This document shows positions 50,027 to 60,368 of a stretch of 64,000 nucleotides of DNA, piece after piece; the stretch's first letter is position 1; each line of letters starts with the position of its first letter. The notes under the pieces are model-generated. The model saw nothing but the letters and a program-made list of their open reading frames with translations. It had not been told where the DNA came from and did no database searches. The stretch lies in the NCBI RefSeq assembly GCF_014596475.1, contig NZ_MECJ01000030.1, positions 83,706-147,705 of the forward strand, in the 5' to 3' direction. A program made the position numbers and the translations under genes. Source of the DNA: Streptomyces sp. CBMA152. Lineage in GTDB: Bacteria > Actinomycetota > Actinomycetes > Streptomycetales > Streptomycetaceae.

Positions 50027-51609
50027 ACCGCAGCACTCTCTCCCTGATCGCGGCCGCGGTGGCCCTCGCCGCCGTCACCGGTTTCGCGGCCGTCACGGCG
50101 CCCGGCGGCGGCTCCGCGAAGGCCGACGCCAAGGGTCCGGCCCGGCTGCCCGTGGAGCGCTCCAGCCTGCTGTGCCCGGCGCCCAGCCTCTCCGAGCTCG
50201 CCGAGACGACGTACACCACGTACACCCCCAAGGGCAGCGGTGACGACACCGGCGGCAAGGCGGCCACACCCGGCACGGCCGTGCTGAAGCCCGCCGCCAC
50301 GCCGCTCACCGACGACACGGCGACCAAGCCCACCGACAAGCCCGATAAGGGTGGCAAGGGCGACAAGAAGGGCAAGAAGGACAAACCTTCGGAGAAGCCC
50401 GACCCCAACAAGGCGGTCGTCACCCTCAAGGAGCCCGGAAAGCCCGCGTCCGCCACGGCCAGCGGCTCCGACGCACCCGCGCTCACCGGCTCCGCCGACG
50501 GCCTGCTCGCGCCCGGCTGGGCCGCGCAGCAGACCACGGTGGTGTCGGGGGGCGACACGCGCGCGGTGCTCGGCACCCGCTGCACCGCACCGGACACCGA
50601 CTTCTGGTTCCCGGGCGCGTCCACGGCCAAGACCCGCCAGGACTACGTCCACCTCACCAACCCCGATGACAGCGCGGCGGTCGTCGACATCGAGTTGTTC
50701 GGCAAGGACGGCCCGGTCAAGTCCGAGGTGGGGGAGGGGATCACGGTCCCCGCCAAATCCAGCGTCCCTGTTCTGTTGTCAACGTTGAGCACGGTCGTGG
50801 CCGATGACCTGACCGTCCATGTCGCGACCCGCTCCGGCCGGGTGGGCGCGGTCATCCAGGCCTCCGACGCGAAGGCCGGCGCGGACTGGCTGCCCGCGTC
50901 GGCGGACCCGGCCGCGAGCCAGGTCCTGCCGGGCATCCCGGCCGACGCCACCGACGTGCGCCTGGTGGTGCACGCCAAGGGCACGGACGACGCCGATCTC
51001 AAGGTGCGGCTGGCGGGCGGGTCCGGCAGCTTCACCCCGGCGGGTCTGGACACCGTCCATGTGAAATCGGGGATGACGGCGTCCTTTGATCTGAAGAACG
51101 TCACACGGGGTGAGGCGGGTTCCCTGTTTCTCACCCCGACTTCGGATGGCGGAAAAACGCCCATCGTGGCGGCGCTGCGCGTAGTGCGCGGAACGGGTGA
51201 CAAGCAGGAGACCGCATACATTCCGGCCACCGCGCCCGTCGGTGACCGGTCCACGGCGGCCGACAACCGGGCCAAGGGCTCGACGCTGGCGCTCACCGCG
51301 CCGACCGCGGCCGCCACGGTCAAGGTCACCGCGTCGCCCGGCACCGAGGGCGGCGAGCCGCAGACCAAGACGTACACCGTCAAGGCCGGCACGACGCTCG
51401 CGGTGGAGCCGCCGGTCCCGGCCGGGCTCAAGGGCTCCTACGCGCTGACCGTCGAGACCCAGCCGGGCAGCGGCCCGGTCTACGCCTCCCGCACGCTGGC
51501 GCTGCCGCAGGACGGCATCCCGATGTTCACCGTGCAGACGCTCCCGGACGACAAGGGAACGGTCGCGGTCCCGGCCGCGAAGCAGGACTTGTCGGTGCTG
51601 GACGACTGA
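50023..51609 (+). CDS. Secreted DUF5719-family protein
   Basis: The 528-residue protein starts at GTG 50023, overlapping the glycosyltransferase stop (GTGA). An N-terminal hydrophobic segment (LIAAAVALAAVTGFAAV) works as a signal or membrane anchor, followed by a Lys/Asp/Pro-rich linker (about 70-140). A long region of beta domains with few cysteines (two) reaches the end. The family is conserved beside this large glycosyltransferase in actinobacteria and has no known activity. Translational coupling suggests it works with the glycosyltransferase on the outer face of the membrane. Confidence 0.75.
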   Translation: MNRSTLSLIAAAVALAAVTGFAAVTAPGGGSAKADAKGPARLPVERSSLLCPAPSLSELAETTYTTYTPKGSGDDTGGKAATPGTAVLKPAATPLTDDTATKPTDKPDKGGKGDKKGKKDKPSEKPDPNKAVVTLKEPGKPASATASGSDAPALTGSADGLLAPGWAAQQTTVVSGGDTRAVLGTRCTAPDTDFWFPGASTAKTRQDYVHLTNPDDSAAVVDIELFGKDGPVKSEVGEGITVPAKSSVPVLLSTLSTVVADDLTVHVATRSGRVGAVIQASDAKAGADWLPASADPAASQVLPGIPADATDVRLVVHAKGTDDADLKVRLAGGSGSFTPAGLDTVHVKSGMTASFDLKNVTRGEAGSLFLTPTSDGGKTPIVAALRVVRGTGDKQETAYIPATAPVGDRSTAADNRAKGSTLALTAPTAAATVKVTASPGTEGGEPQTKTYTVKAGTTLAVEPPVPAGLKGSYALTVETQPGSGPVYASRTLALPQDGIPMFTVQTLPDDKGTVAVPAAKQDLSVLDD

Positions 51610-51669
51610 GGCCCGGTCCCATGGTGTCCGGTCCGTGAAGGGATCGGTCCTGTCCGTACCGCCGTGCGG

Positions 51670-52143
51670 TCAGTCCTGTCCGTAGCGCGGATCGACCGAT
51701 TCCGGTGCGAGGCCGAGGAGTTCGGCGACCTGCTCGACCACGACCTCGTGGACGAGCAGGGCCCGTTCGTCACGGCTCTTGGTGCGGATCTCGACCGGCC
51801 GCCGGTAGACGATGATCCGCGCGGGCGACCCCTTCGCCGCGGGCAGCGCCCGTCCCAGTGGTACGGCCTCGTCGCTCCAACTGTCGTCGTCGCTCTCGGG
51901 GAGCGGCACGTCGGAGACGAGGAAGTCGACGTCGGCGAGTTGCGGCCAGCGCCGCTCCAGCCGCTCCACCGAGTCCCGCACGAGGTCGCGGAAGGTCTCC
52001 GACCGGCTGACCGAGAGCGGTACCTGGGGCGGCGCCACGGGTCCGCGCATCCCGCGGCCGTGGCGGTCTCGGCGGCGCGGTCGCGGGCCCGCCGGTACGG
52101 AGTCGGGGCCGGAGCCGATGTCGGAACGGGAACTGTCCATCAC
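51670..52143 (-). CDS. Zincin-like metallopeptidase-family protein with degenerate HExxH motif
   Basis: The 157-residue protein has an Arg/Pro-rich N-terminus (about 40 residues) and a compact domain resembling the short actinobacterial zincin family (FRDLVRDSVERLERRWPQLADVDFLV, RIIVYRRPVEIR). Where members have HExxH, this one has LVHEVVVEQVAELLG, so the second histidine is missing and protease activity is doubtful. GTG 52143 is preceded at 6 nt by TACGCT; ATG 52140 immediately follows it. It diverges from the DUF3499 gene, an arrangement I also recall from mycobacteria (Rv3259/Rv3258c). Confidence 0.72.
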   Translation of the reverse strand: MMDSSRSDIGSGPDSVPAGPRPRRRDRHGRGMRGPVAPPQVPLSVSRSETFRDLVRDSVERLERRWPQLADVDFLVSDVPLPESDDDSWSDEAVPLGRALPAAKGSPARIIVYRRPVEIRTKSRDERALLVHEVVVEQVAELLGLAPESVDPRYGQD

Positions 52144-52461
52144 TGACGCAGCGTAGCCCTCCGGGGCTCCCTGCGATCGCGGCGGCGGCCCGTGGAAGGC
52201 CATGTCGCGAGATGACCATTTCGCTCCCGCTTGAGAGCGATTACCGGCCCATACAAGACAGCGGATTTCACGCCGTTTGACCGGAAGATTCTCAAATGCG
52301 GAACGTAATCGGTCCCGTCACACACCGTGTCGCTCTCTTCCCGTGCAGGTCAGCCCAGTTGCTCCAGGAGCCGCTGTGCCCGGGCTCACACCGCGACACG
52401 GTGGAGTGACCCGGTGGAGAGTCGTCGCGGCCCGCTCAAGAGTGCGGTACCGTCCAACGTC
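52144..52461. promoter_or_regulatory. Divergent region between zincin-like and DUF3499 genes
   Basis: This 318-bp gap contains no convincing gene. On the minus strand TACGCT (52150-52155) precedes GTG 52143 by 6 nt; on the plus strand TACCGT (52448-52453) precedes GTG 52462 by 8 nt. Both divergent genes therefore look leaderless. An inverted repeat TCGCTC/GAGCGA (52221-52226 and 52235-52240) lies between. Confidence 0.5.
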
Positions 52462-52833
52462 GTGAGCCCTGTACGTCGCTGTTCGCGCACTGCGTGCGGC
52501 CGCCCTGCCGTCGCGACACTGACGTACGTCTACGCGGACTCGACCGCAGTCCTCGGCCCGCTCGCCACCTATGCCGAGCCCCACTGTTACGACCTGTGCG
52601 CCGAGCACAGTGAACGCCTCACCGCGCCCCGCGGCTGGGAGGTCGTCCGCCTGACCGACTCCTCCGCCCCGGGCCGCCCCAGCGGCGACGACCTGGAAGC
52701 GCTTGCCAACGCGGTACGCGAGGCGGCCCGCCCGCACGAACGCGCAGCCGAGGCGGGCGGCGGCCGGTCCGCCGACCCGATGGAAGTCACCCGCCGGGGC
52801 CACCTGCGCGTTCTGCGGTCGCCGGAACCCTGA
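52462..52833 (+). CDS. DUF3499 family protein, small cysteine-containing protein
   Basis: The 123-residue protein begins SPVRRCSRTACGRPAVATLTYVYADSTAVLG, followed by EPHCYDLCAEHSERL. The spacing of four cysteines and a histidine suggests a zinc ribbon, although this is not proven for the family. The C-terminal half is polar with basic clusters. The family is restricted to actinobacteria and unassigned. GTG 52462 was chosen because similarity begins there and a TACCGT box precedes it by 8 nt; the upstream open frame lacks family-like sequence. Confidence 0.78.
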   Translation: MSPVRRCSRTACGRPAVATLTYVYADSTAVLGPLATYAEPHCYDLCAEHSERLTAPRGWEVVRLTDSSAPGRPSGDDLEALANAVREAARPHERAAEAGGGRSADPMEVTRRGHLRVLRSPEP

Positions 52834-52949
52834 GCCTGACATTCGGTTGCGGGCGGGTACGGGTACGCGTTGCCGGGCGGTCGCGGGTGATGGCCGGTCG
52901 CCGGTTGCCGGTGGTTTGCGGGCGCTGACGGGCCCGGGCGGCCTGACCT

Positions 52950-53047
52950 TTCGGACGACCGCGACCCTGTGCGGCTGGACTTCCGGACGACCCCGACCCC
53001 CTGCGGCCAGGGCTTCGGACGACCCCGATCTCCTGCGCACCCCCACG
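52950..53047 (+). repeat. Three tandem repeats, 32-bp period, upstream of manB
   Basis: CGGACGACC occurs at 52952-52960, 52984-52992 and 53016-53024, exactly 32 bp apart, each followed by a similar GCGACCC/CCGACCC and CTGCG-type block. The 32-bp period is about three helical turns. They lie 140-214 bp before GTG 53164. The rest of the 330-bp gap (52834-53163) has no gene but is rich in short GGTCG/GGTTGCCGG repeats. Confidence 0.65.
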
Positions 53048-53163
53048 TTTTCCACAGGTTCCCGAGCCGCCCTCCACAGGGGTCGCTGCCCCGACAGTCC
53101 CAGCCGGTAGCCTCGGTCCAGGGGGCCGCATGTCTCCCCAGGTGACTTCAGAAGGGTTGGACC

Positions 53164-54525
53164 GTGGCTGCTGATCTGTCGCAGATCGTGAAGGCGTACG
53201 ACGTCCGCGGGGTGGTGCCGGATCAGTGGGACGAGTTGCTGGCGGAGCTGTTCGGAGCGGCTTTCGTGCAGGTGGTCGGTGCCGACGCGATCGTGGTCGG
53301 CCACGACATGCGCCCGTCGTCGCCGGGTCTGTCCGCCGCCTTCGCGCGCGGTGCGGCCCGTCAGGGCGCCGATGTCACCCTGATCGGCCTGTGCTCCACG
53401 GACCAGCTGTACTACGCGTCCGGGATGCTGGACCTGCCGGGCGCGATGTTCACCGCGTCCCACAACCCGGCCCAGTACAACGGCATCAAGCTCTGCCGGG
53501 CGGGCGCGGCCCCGGTCGGCCAGGACACGGGTCTGGCCGAGATCCGTACCCTCGTGGAGACCTGGACCGAGTCGGGCGCGCCGGAAGCGGCCGAGCGGAC
53601 CGGCACGCTGAGCGAGCGCGACACGCTCACCGACTACGCGGCCCACCTCAAGTCCCTGGTCGACCTGAGCGCGATCCGCCCGCTGAAGGTCGTGGTGGAC
53701 GCGGGCAACGGCATGGGCGGCCACACCGTTCCCACGGTCTTCGAGGGCCTGCCGCTGAGCGTGGTCCCGATGTACTTCGAGCTGGACGGCACCTTCCCGA
53801 ACCACGAGGCCAACCCCCTCGATCCGGCCAACATCGTCGACCTCCAGGAGCGCGTGCAAGCCGAGGGCGCCGACCTGGGCATCGCCTTCGACGGCGACGC
53901 GGACCGCTGCTTCTTCGTGGACGAGCGCGGCGAAGGGGTCTCCCCGTCCGCCGTCACCGCCCTGGTGGCGGCCCGCGAACTGGCCAAGCACCCCGGCGGC
54001 ACGGTCATCCACAACCTGATCACCTCCTGGTCGGTCCCGGAGGTGGTCCGCGAGAACGGCGGCACCCCGGTCCGCACCCGCGTCGGGCACTCCTTCATCA
54101 AGCAGGAGATGGCCAACACCGGTGCGATCTTCGGCGGCGAGCACTCCGCGCACTACTACTTCAAGGACTTCTGGAACGCCGATACGGGCATGCTGGCGGC
54201 CCTCCACGTCCTGGCGGCCCTGGGCACCCAGAAGGCCCCGCTCTCCCGCCTGGTGGCCGCCTACGACCGCTACACGGGCTCCGGCGAGATCAACTCGACC
54301 GTCACCGACCAGAGGGCCCGCACCCAGGCGGTCCGCGAGGCTTTCGCCACCCGGCAGGGCGTCTCCATGGACGACATGGACGGCCTTACGGTCACGACGG
54401 CCGACTGGTGGTTCAACCTGCGCCCCTCCAACACCGAACCCCTCCTTCGCCTGAACGTGGAAGCCCGCGACGAGCCCACGATGGCGAAGCTGCGCGACGA
54501 GGTGCTGGCGCTGGTGCGGGGCTAG
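53164..54525 (+). CDS. manB: Phosphomannomutase / phosphoglucomutase
   Basis: The 453-residue alpha-D-phosphohexomutase has all four active-site loops: phosphoserine TASHNPAQYNG, metal-binding DGDADR, sugar-binding GGEHSAHYYF and phosphate-binding RPSNTEPLLR. It interconverts mannose-6- and mannose-1-phosphate (and possibly glucose phosphates), feeding GDP-mannose synthesis. GTG 53164 has GAAGGG eight bases upstream. Together with manA downstream and the pyrophosphorylase at 39991-41073 it completes the pathway from fructose-6-phosphate to GDP-mannose. The mycobacterial counterpart in this neighbourhood is Rv3257c. Confidence 0.94.
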   Translation: MAADLSQIVKAYDVRGVVPDQWDELLAELFGAAFVQVVGADAIVVGHDMRPSSPGLSAAFARGAARQGADVTLIGLCSTDQLYYASGMLDLPGAMFTASHNPAQYNGIKLCRAGAAPVGQDTGLAEIRTLVETWTESGAPEAAERTGTLSERDTLTDYAAHLKSLVDLSAIRPLKVVVDAGNGMGGHTVPTVFEGLPLSVVPMYFELDGTFPNHEANPLDPANIVDLQERVQAEGADLGIAFDGDADRCFFVDERGEGVSPSAVTALVAARELAKHPGGTVIHNLITSWSVPEVVRENGGTPVRTRVGHSFIKQEMANTGAIFGGEHSAHYYFKDFWNADTGMLAALHVLAALGTQKAPLSRLVAAYDRYTGSGEINSTVTDQRARTQAVREAFATRQGVSMDDMDGLTVTTADWWFNLRPSNTEPLLRLNVEARDEPTMAKLRDEVLALVRG

Positions 54526-54759
54526 GCCCTTCGTCTCCCGGGTGGCGCCTGGGCGTGTGTGTTCGGGCGTGCGTGTCCACGCGCGCGTGCCCGGCCCCGG
54601 GCGCCGTCCGAGGCCGGTCGGCGCGAGGCCGCCCCGCCCCGGCCGATGACGCCACCCGGGGAGCCCGGGCGTCCCCCCGGCGGTAGGCTGACGAGGCCTG
54701 ATCCACAGACGCGTCCGCGCACGCGTCCACGTATACGAAGACGTCCCGGAAGGACCCCC

Positions 54760-54942
54760 ATGCCGCTCGAAGCCGGCCTTCTCGACATCCTCGCCTGCCC
54801 CGCCTGCCACGCGCCGCTGAAGGACGCGACGGCCGAGGAGACGCCCGAGCTGGTCTGCACCGGCAAGGACTGCGGCCTCGCGTACCCGGTCCGCGACGGC
54901 ATCCCCGTGCTCCTGGTGGACGAGGCCCGCCGCCCGGCGTGA
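54760..54942 (+). CDS. Trm112-family small zinc-binding protein
   Basis: The 60-residue protein has LLDILACPACHAPL and LVCTGKDCGLAYPVRDGIPVLL, the Trm112 zinc-ribbon pattern with two CxxC-like pairs. Eukaryotic Trm112 activates methyltransferases; the bacterial role is unclear. ATG 54760 has GGAAGGA seven bases upstream. It sits between manB and the SIS gene in an apparent manB-trm112-SIS-manA run. Confidence 0.88.
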   Translation: MPLEAGLLDILACPACHAPLKDATAEETPELVCTGKDCGLAYPVRDGIPVLLVDEARRPA

Positions 54943-55050
54943 CGTCGGCCCGTACCTCGCGCACGGCCCGCACGGGCTCTGCCCGGCGCGGCGCCTGAGC
55001 CCACAACCGAGTGACCCGGAACCCCGATCCCACCCCGGAGGCCGCCGAAC

Positions 55051-56193
55051 ATGCTCGATGAGTCGCTCCTCGACGCGCCGGAAGCCCTGGCCCGCGCCGA
55101 CCGCCGCGGTCTGCTGCGCGGCGCCGCCGAGGCCGGCGCCCGCGTCCGTACCGCCGCCCGGCACGCCGTGGAGGCGGGCATCACGGAGCTGCAGCCCGAG
55201 GGCCGCCCCCGAGCCGTACTCGTCGCGGGCCCCGGCACCGCCGCCGCAGGCGTGGCGGACCTGGTGACGGCGCTGGCGGGCGCCTCCGCCCCCGTCGCCC
55301 ACCTCGCCTCGACCGGAGTGGCCGCCGCCGCGGGCGCGCTGCGCTGGAACCTCCCTGGCTGGGCAGGCTCGGTCGACCTCCTTCTCATCACGACGACGGA
55401 CGGCAGCGAGCCGGGCCTGGAGGTCCTGGCCGAGCAGGCGTACCGCCGGGGCTGCACGGTCGTGGCCGTCGCCCCGAAGAGCTCCCCACTCGCCGAGGCC
55501 GTCGACGGCGTGCACGGCCTGGTCGTCCCGCTGGCCACGGCCCCGCACGAGCTGTACGAGGACGGGAGGACCCCGGCCGCCTCCCCCAGCGCGCTGTGGG
55601 CCCTGTTCACCCCGATCCTGGCGCTGCTGGACCGCCTCGGGCTGATCTCCGCGCCGCCGGAGACGCTGGAGAAGGTCGCCGACCGCCTGGACCGCACGGC
55701 GGAGCGCTGCGGCCCGGCCATCGCCACGTACAGCAACCCGGCGAAGACGCTCGCGACGCAGCTCGCCGACTCGCTCCCCCTCATCTGGACGGAGGGCGAG
55801 GGCGCCGTTCCGGCGGGCCGCCGCTTCGCGACCGTACTGGCCGAGCTCGCGGGCCGTCCCGCACTGGCGGGCGAGCTGCCCGAGACCCTGGCCTCGCACG
55901 GCATCCTGCTCGCGGGATCGCTCGCGGCCGGAGCCGACCCGGACGACTTCTTCCGCGACCGCGTGGAGGAACCCGCGGCGCTGCACGCCCGTGTCGTACT
56001 CCTGCGGGACCGCCCGGCAGGCGGCCTCTCCGCCGCTCCGGCCGCGCGCGAACTCGCCCTGAGCCACGACGCGCAGATCAGCGAACTGGAGCCCGAGGAA
56101 GGCACCGAGCTGGAGTGCCTGGCGGAGCTCCTGGCCGTCACGGACTTCGCGACCGCCTACCTGGCCCTGGCCTCGACACCGCTCCCGACGTAA
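55051..56193 (+). CDS. SIS-domain protein, phosphoglucose/phosphomannose isomerase-like
   Basis: The 380-residue protein resembles the two-SIS-domain bifunctional phosphoglucose/phosphomannose isomerases of archaea and actinobacteria (first SIS about 50-165, with RAVLVAGPGTAAAGVADLV and LLLITTTDGSEPG; second about 205-370). The usual SGxTxE phosphosugar motif is altered (TTTDGSEPG), so activity is uncertain. It is encoded between manB/Trm112 and manA, as in mycobacteria (Rv3256c), where its role is unknown. ATG 55051 has GGAGG upstream. Confidence 0.8.
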   Translation: MLDESLLDAPEALARADRRGLLRGAAEAGARVRTAARHAVEAGITELQPEGRPRAVLVAGPGTAAAGVADLVTALAGASAPVAHLASTGVAAAAGALRWNLPGWAGSVDLLLITTTDGSEPGLEVLAEQAYRRGCTVVAVAPKSSPLAEAVDGVHGLVVPLATAPHELYEDGRTPAASPSALWALFTPILALLDRLGLISAPPETLEKVADRLDRTAERCGPAIATYSNPAKTLATQLADSLPLIWTEGEGAVPAGRRFATVLAELAGRPALAGELPETLASHGILLAGSLAAGADPDDFFRDRVEEPAALHARVVLLRDRPAGGLSAAPAARELALSHDAQISELEPEEGTELECLAELLAVTDFATAYLALASTPLPT

Positions 56194-56360
56194 GCCGGGC
56201 GCTCGAAGTCGTGCACCAGCAGCCGTGGGAAGTCGCACCCGAGCCGATGCCGGAAGCCGTACAGGAGCCGGCGTCGGGAGGCTTCACGCGGCGTCGGCCG
56301 ACCGCACACCGGAATCCGTAAGCGATCACAAGCGATCACGTGAAAGAGACCACGCGAACC

Positions 56361-57527
56361 ATGGACCGCCTCGCCAACACCGTGCGCCCCTACGCCTGGG
56401 GCTCCACGACCCTCATTCCGGAACTGCTCGGCACCGCTCCCACCGGCGAGCCCCAGGCAGAGATGTGGATGGGCGCGCACCCGGGCGCACCGTCCCGTGT
56501 CGACCGTGGCGCGGGCGAGGTCCCGCTCTCCGACGTGATCGCGGCCGATCCGGCGGCGGAGCTGGGCGACGCGGCCGTCGCCAAGTTCGGCCCCCGTCTT
56601 CCTTTCCTTCTCAAAGTGCTGGCGGCAGGCGCCCCCCTTTCCCTTCAGGTCCACCCCAACCTCGGCCAGGCACAGCGGGGTTATGCCGCCGAGGAGCGCG
56701 CGGGCGTGCCGCTCGACGCCCCGCACCGCAACTACAAGGACGCCAACCACAAGCCCGAGCTGATCTGTGCTCTGACAACGTTCGAGGGCCTGTGCGGGTT
56801 CCGCGCTCCCCAGGAATCCGCGGACCTTCTCGCCGCGCTCGATGTGGACTCCCTCAAGCCGTATGTGGATCTCCTGCGCGCCCACCCCGAGGACGCGGCG
56901 CTGCGTGAGGTCCTGACGGCCGTACTGACCGCCGACCCGCGGGACATGGCGGCGACGGTGACCGAGGCGGCGGCCGCCTGCGCGCGCCTGGGCGGTGACG
57001 CGTACGACGCGTACGCCTCGCTCGCCCACCACTTCCCGGGCGACCCGGGCGTCATCGCGGCGATGCTCCTGAACCACGTACGGCTCCAGCCCGGCGAGGC
57101 CCTGTTCCTCGGCGCCGGCGTCCCGCACGCGTATCTGAGCGGCATGGGTGTGGAGATCATGGCCAATTCGGACAACGTGCTGCGCTGCGGCCTGACCCCG
57201 AAGCACGTGGACGTCCCCGAACTCCTGCGCGTCGTCCGCTTCGAGGCGGCCGACCCGGGCGTGCTGCGCCCGGAGGCGTCGGTGACCGGCGAGGAGGTGT
57301 ACGAAACCCCCATCGACGAGTTCCGGTTGTCCCGTTTCGTACGCGCGCAGGGCGCCGCTCCGACCAACCTGTCGGCGCCCACTCCGCAGATCGTGCTGTG
57401 CACGGCGGGCGCGGTGGAGATCGGCGGCGTACCGCTGACCCCCGGCCGGTCGGCCTTCGTCCCGGCAGGCGAAAAGGCCGAACTGTCCGGTACGGGTGCG
57501 GCATTTCGCGCCACTGTCGTGGCCTGA
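56361..57527 (+). CDS. manA: Mannose-6-phosphate isomerase, type I
   Basis: The 388-residue zinc enzyme converts fructose-6-phosphate to mannose-6-phosphate. Diagnostic segments are PYAWGSTTLIPELLG, LSLQVHPN (zinc ligands), YKDANHKPEL, PHAYLSGMGVEIMANSDNVLRCGLTPK and the C-terminal cupin. The frame is open to GTG 56340; ATG 56361 starts at the conserved sequence but has only a weak GAAAGAGA upstream, so either start is possible. A direct repeat AAGCGATCAC occurs twice just upstream (about 56319-56338). Confidence 0.93.
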   Translation: MDRLANTVRPYAWGSTTLIPELLGTAPTGEPQAEMWMGAHPGAPSRVDRGAGEVPLSDVIAADPAAELGDAAVAKFGPRLPFLLKVLAAGAPLSLQVHPNLGQAQRGYAAEERAGVPLDAPHRNYKDANHKPELICALTTFEGLCGFRAPQESADLLAALDVDSLKPYVDLLRAHPEDAALREVLTAVLTADPRDMAATVTEAAAACARLGGDAYDAYASLAHHFPGDPGVIAAMLLNHVRLQPGEALFLGAGVPHAYLSGMGVEIMANSDNVLRCGLTPKHVDVPELLRVVRFEAADPGVLRPEASVTGEEVYETPIDEFRLSRFVRAQGAAPTNLSAPTPQIVLCTAGAVEIGGVPLTPGRSAFVPAGEKAELSGTGAAFRATVVA

Positions 57528-57596
57528 TGCGACAATGTGCCGCCGTATGGCGGCACCTGGGCGGCCGCGACACCGACGAAGGGAACACGTGCACCC

Positions 57597-58562
57597 ATGA
57601 GTGCGTCAGGCGGAACCAAGGCGATCGTGGCGGCGCTCGGCGCCAACCTCGCGATCGCGGTAGCCAAGTTCGTGGCGTTCCTCTTCAGCGGCTCCTCGTC
57701 GATGCTCGCGGAGAGCGTGCACTCGCTGGCCGACTCGGGAAACCAGGGTCTGCTGCTGCTCGGCGGCAAGAAGGCGCAGCGTGAGGCAACGCCTCAACAC
57801 CCCTTCGGTTACGGCCGGGAGCGTTACGTCTACGCGTTCCTCGTCTCGATCGTCCTGTTCTCGGTGGGTGGCATGTTCGCCGTCTACGAGGGGTACGAGA
57901 AGATCAAGCACCCCCACCAGATCGACGCCTGGTACTGGCCCGTCGGCGTCCTGGTCTTCGCGATCGTCGCCGAGGGCTTCTCCTTCCGTACGGCCATCAA
58001 GGAGTCGAACGAGACGCGGGGCTCGCTCTCCTGGTCGCAGTTCATTCGCCGGGCGAAGGCCCCCGAGCTGCCGGTGGTCCTCCTTGAGGACTTCGGCGCT
58101 CTCATCGGACTCGTCCTCGCCCTCGGCGGCGTGGGTCTCGCGCTGCTCACCGACGACGGCGTCTGGGACGGCGTCGGCACCCTCTGCATCGGCGTGCTGC
58201 TGATCCTGATCGCCCTCATCCTGGCGGTCGAGACGAAGTCCCTCCTGCTCGGCGAGGCGGCCGGCACGGAGGAGGTCGAGAAGATCCGCACGGCGATCGT
58301 CGACGGCGACACGGTCACTTCCGTCATCCACATGCGCACGCTCCACCTGGGCCCGGAGGAACTGCTGATCGCCGCCAAGATCGCGGTCCAGCACGACGAC
58401 ACGGCGGCGGAAGTCGCCCACGCCATCAACGCGGCGGAGGCCCGGGTCCGCGAGGCCGTCCCGATCGCCCGGGTGATCTACCTGGAGCCGGACATCTACA
58501 GCGCGGCCGAAGCGGCGGCGGGCCCGGACCCTGCGGCGACGCCCGGCGGCACGGGCCACTGA
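57597..58562 (+). CDS. Cation diffusion facilitator family transporter
   Basis: The 321-residue protein has the CDF order: six membrane segments with metal site residues HSLADSGNQ in segment II, PFGYGRERYVYAF, a matching acidic site in segment V (EDFGALIGLVLA), and a cytoplasmic C-terminal domain (about 215-300). CDF proteins export Zn, Fe or Mn with protons; NxxxD/HxxxD selectivity here (HSLAD and EDFGA) does not settle the metal. ATG 57597 was chosen by fold; GTG 57537 is open upstream. It lies 69 bp after manA. Confidence 0.87.
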   Translation: MSASGGTKAIVAALGANLAIAVAKFVAFLFSGSSSMLAESVHSLADSGNQGLLLLGGKKAQREATPQHPFGYGRERYVYAFLVSIVLFSVGGMFAVYEGYEKIKHPHQIDAWYWPVGVLVFAIVAEGFSFRTAIKESNETRGSLSWSQFIRRAKAPELPVVLLEDFGALIGLVLALGGVGLALLTDDGVWDGVGTLCIGVLLILIALILAVETKSLLLGEAAGTEEVEKIRTAIVDGDTVTSVIHMRTLHLGPEELLIAAKIAVQHDDTAAEVAHAINAAEARVREAVPIARVIYLEPDIYSAAEAAAGPDPAATPGGTGH

Positions 58563-58910
58563 GGCGCTCCACCGTAAAATTCCCCAACCTGTCGCCCGGG
58601 ACGGGCTGGGGGCGGCTGGGCCGATCGGTGTAGATTCGTGACCAGAGCCAGACGTCGCTGCTGATGGCGGTCGGTCGGTACGCCACGCGCACCGGCCGAG
58701 GGAGAGAGGGCCTCCGACGGACTGCGCTGCGAGCGCGACCGGGCACCCCAGGGTGCCCACGGACACTCAGGTGTACGCCGGAGTGTCCACCCGGGCATTC
58801 CGTTGTCCGCGTCAGGTACCTGCCGGTGCCGACGTGGCACTCCGTATGCCCAGGTACGCCCGCAGACCTTCCGTACCCACCCTCGACCCACCCACGAGGA
58901 GCAGCTCGCC
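58563..58910 (+). promoter_or_regulatory. Structured leader and promoter of ahcY
   Basis: TAGATT (58631-58636) is a likely -10, giving a leader of about 270 nt. The leader contains consecutive hairpins: GCGCT-GCG-AGCGC (58724-58736), GGGCACCC/GGGTGCCC (58741-58758), GGACACTC/GAGTGTCC (58761-58788) and GTGCC/GGCAC (58826-58840), plus the palindrome CAGGTACCTG (58813-58822). A SAH- or SAM-responsive element would make sense here. GCGCTGCGA resembles part of the SAH riboswitch core, but I could not assemble its closing stems. There is no gene in this interval. Confidence 0.55.

Positions 58911-60368
<1,458 letters not shown>

Noticed and set aside
58681..58800. Definite SAH riboswitch upstream of ahcY
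   Set aside because: Only a short GCGCTGC match was seen; I could not form the expected closing stem and pseudoknot, so it is reported only as a structured leader.
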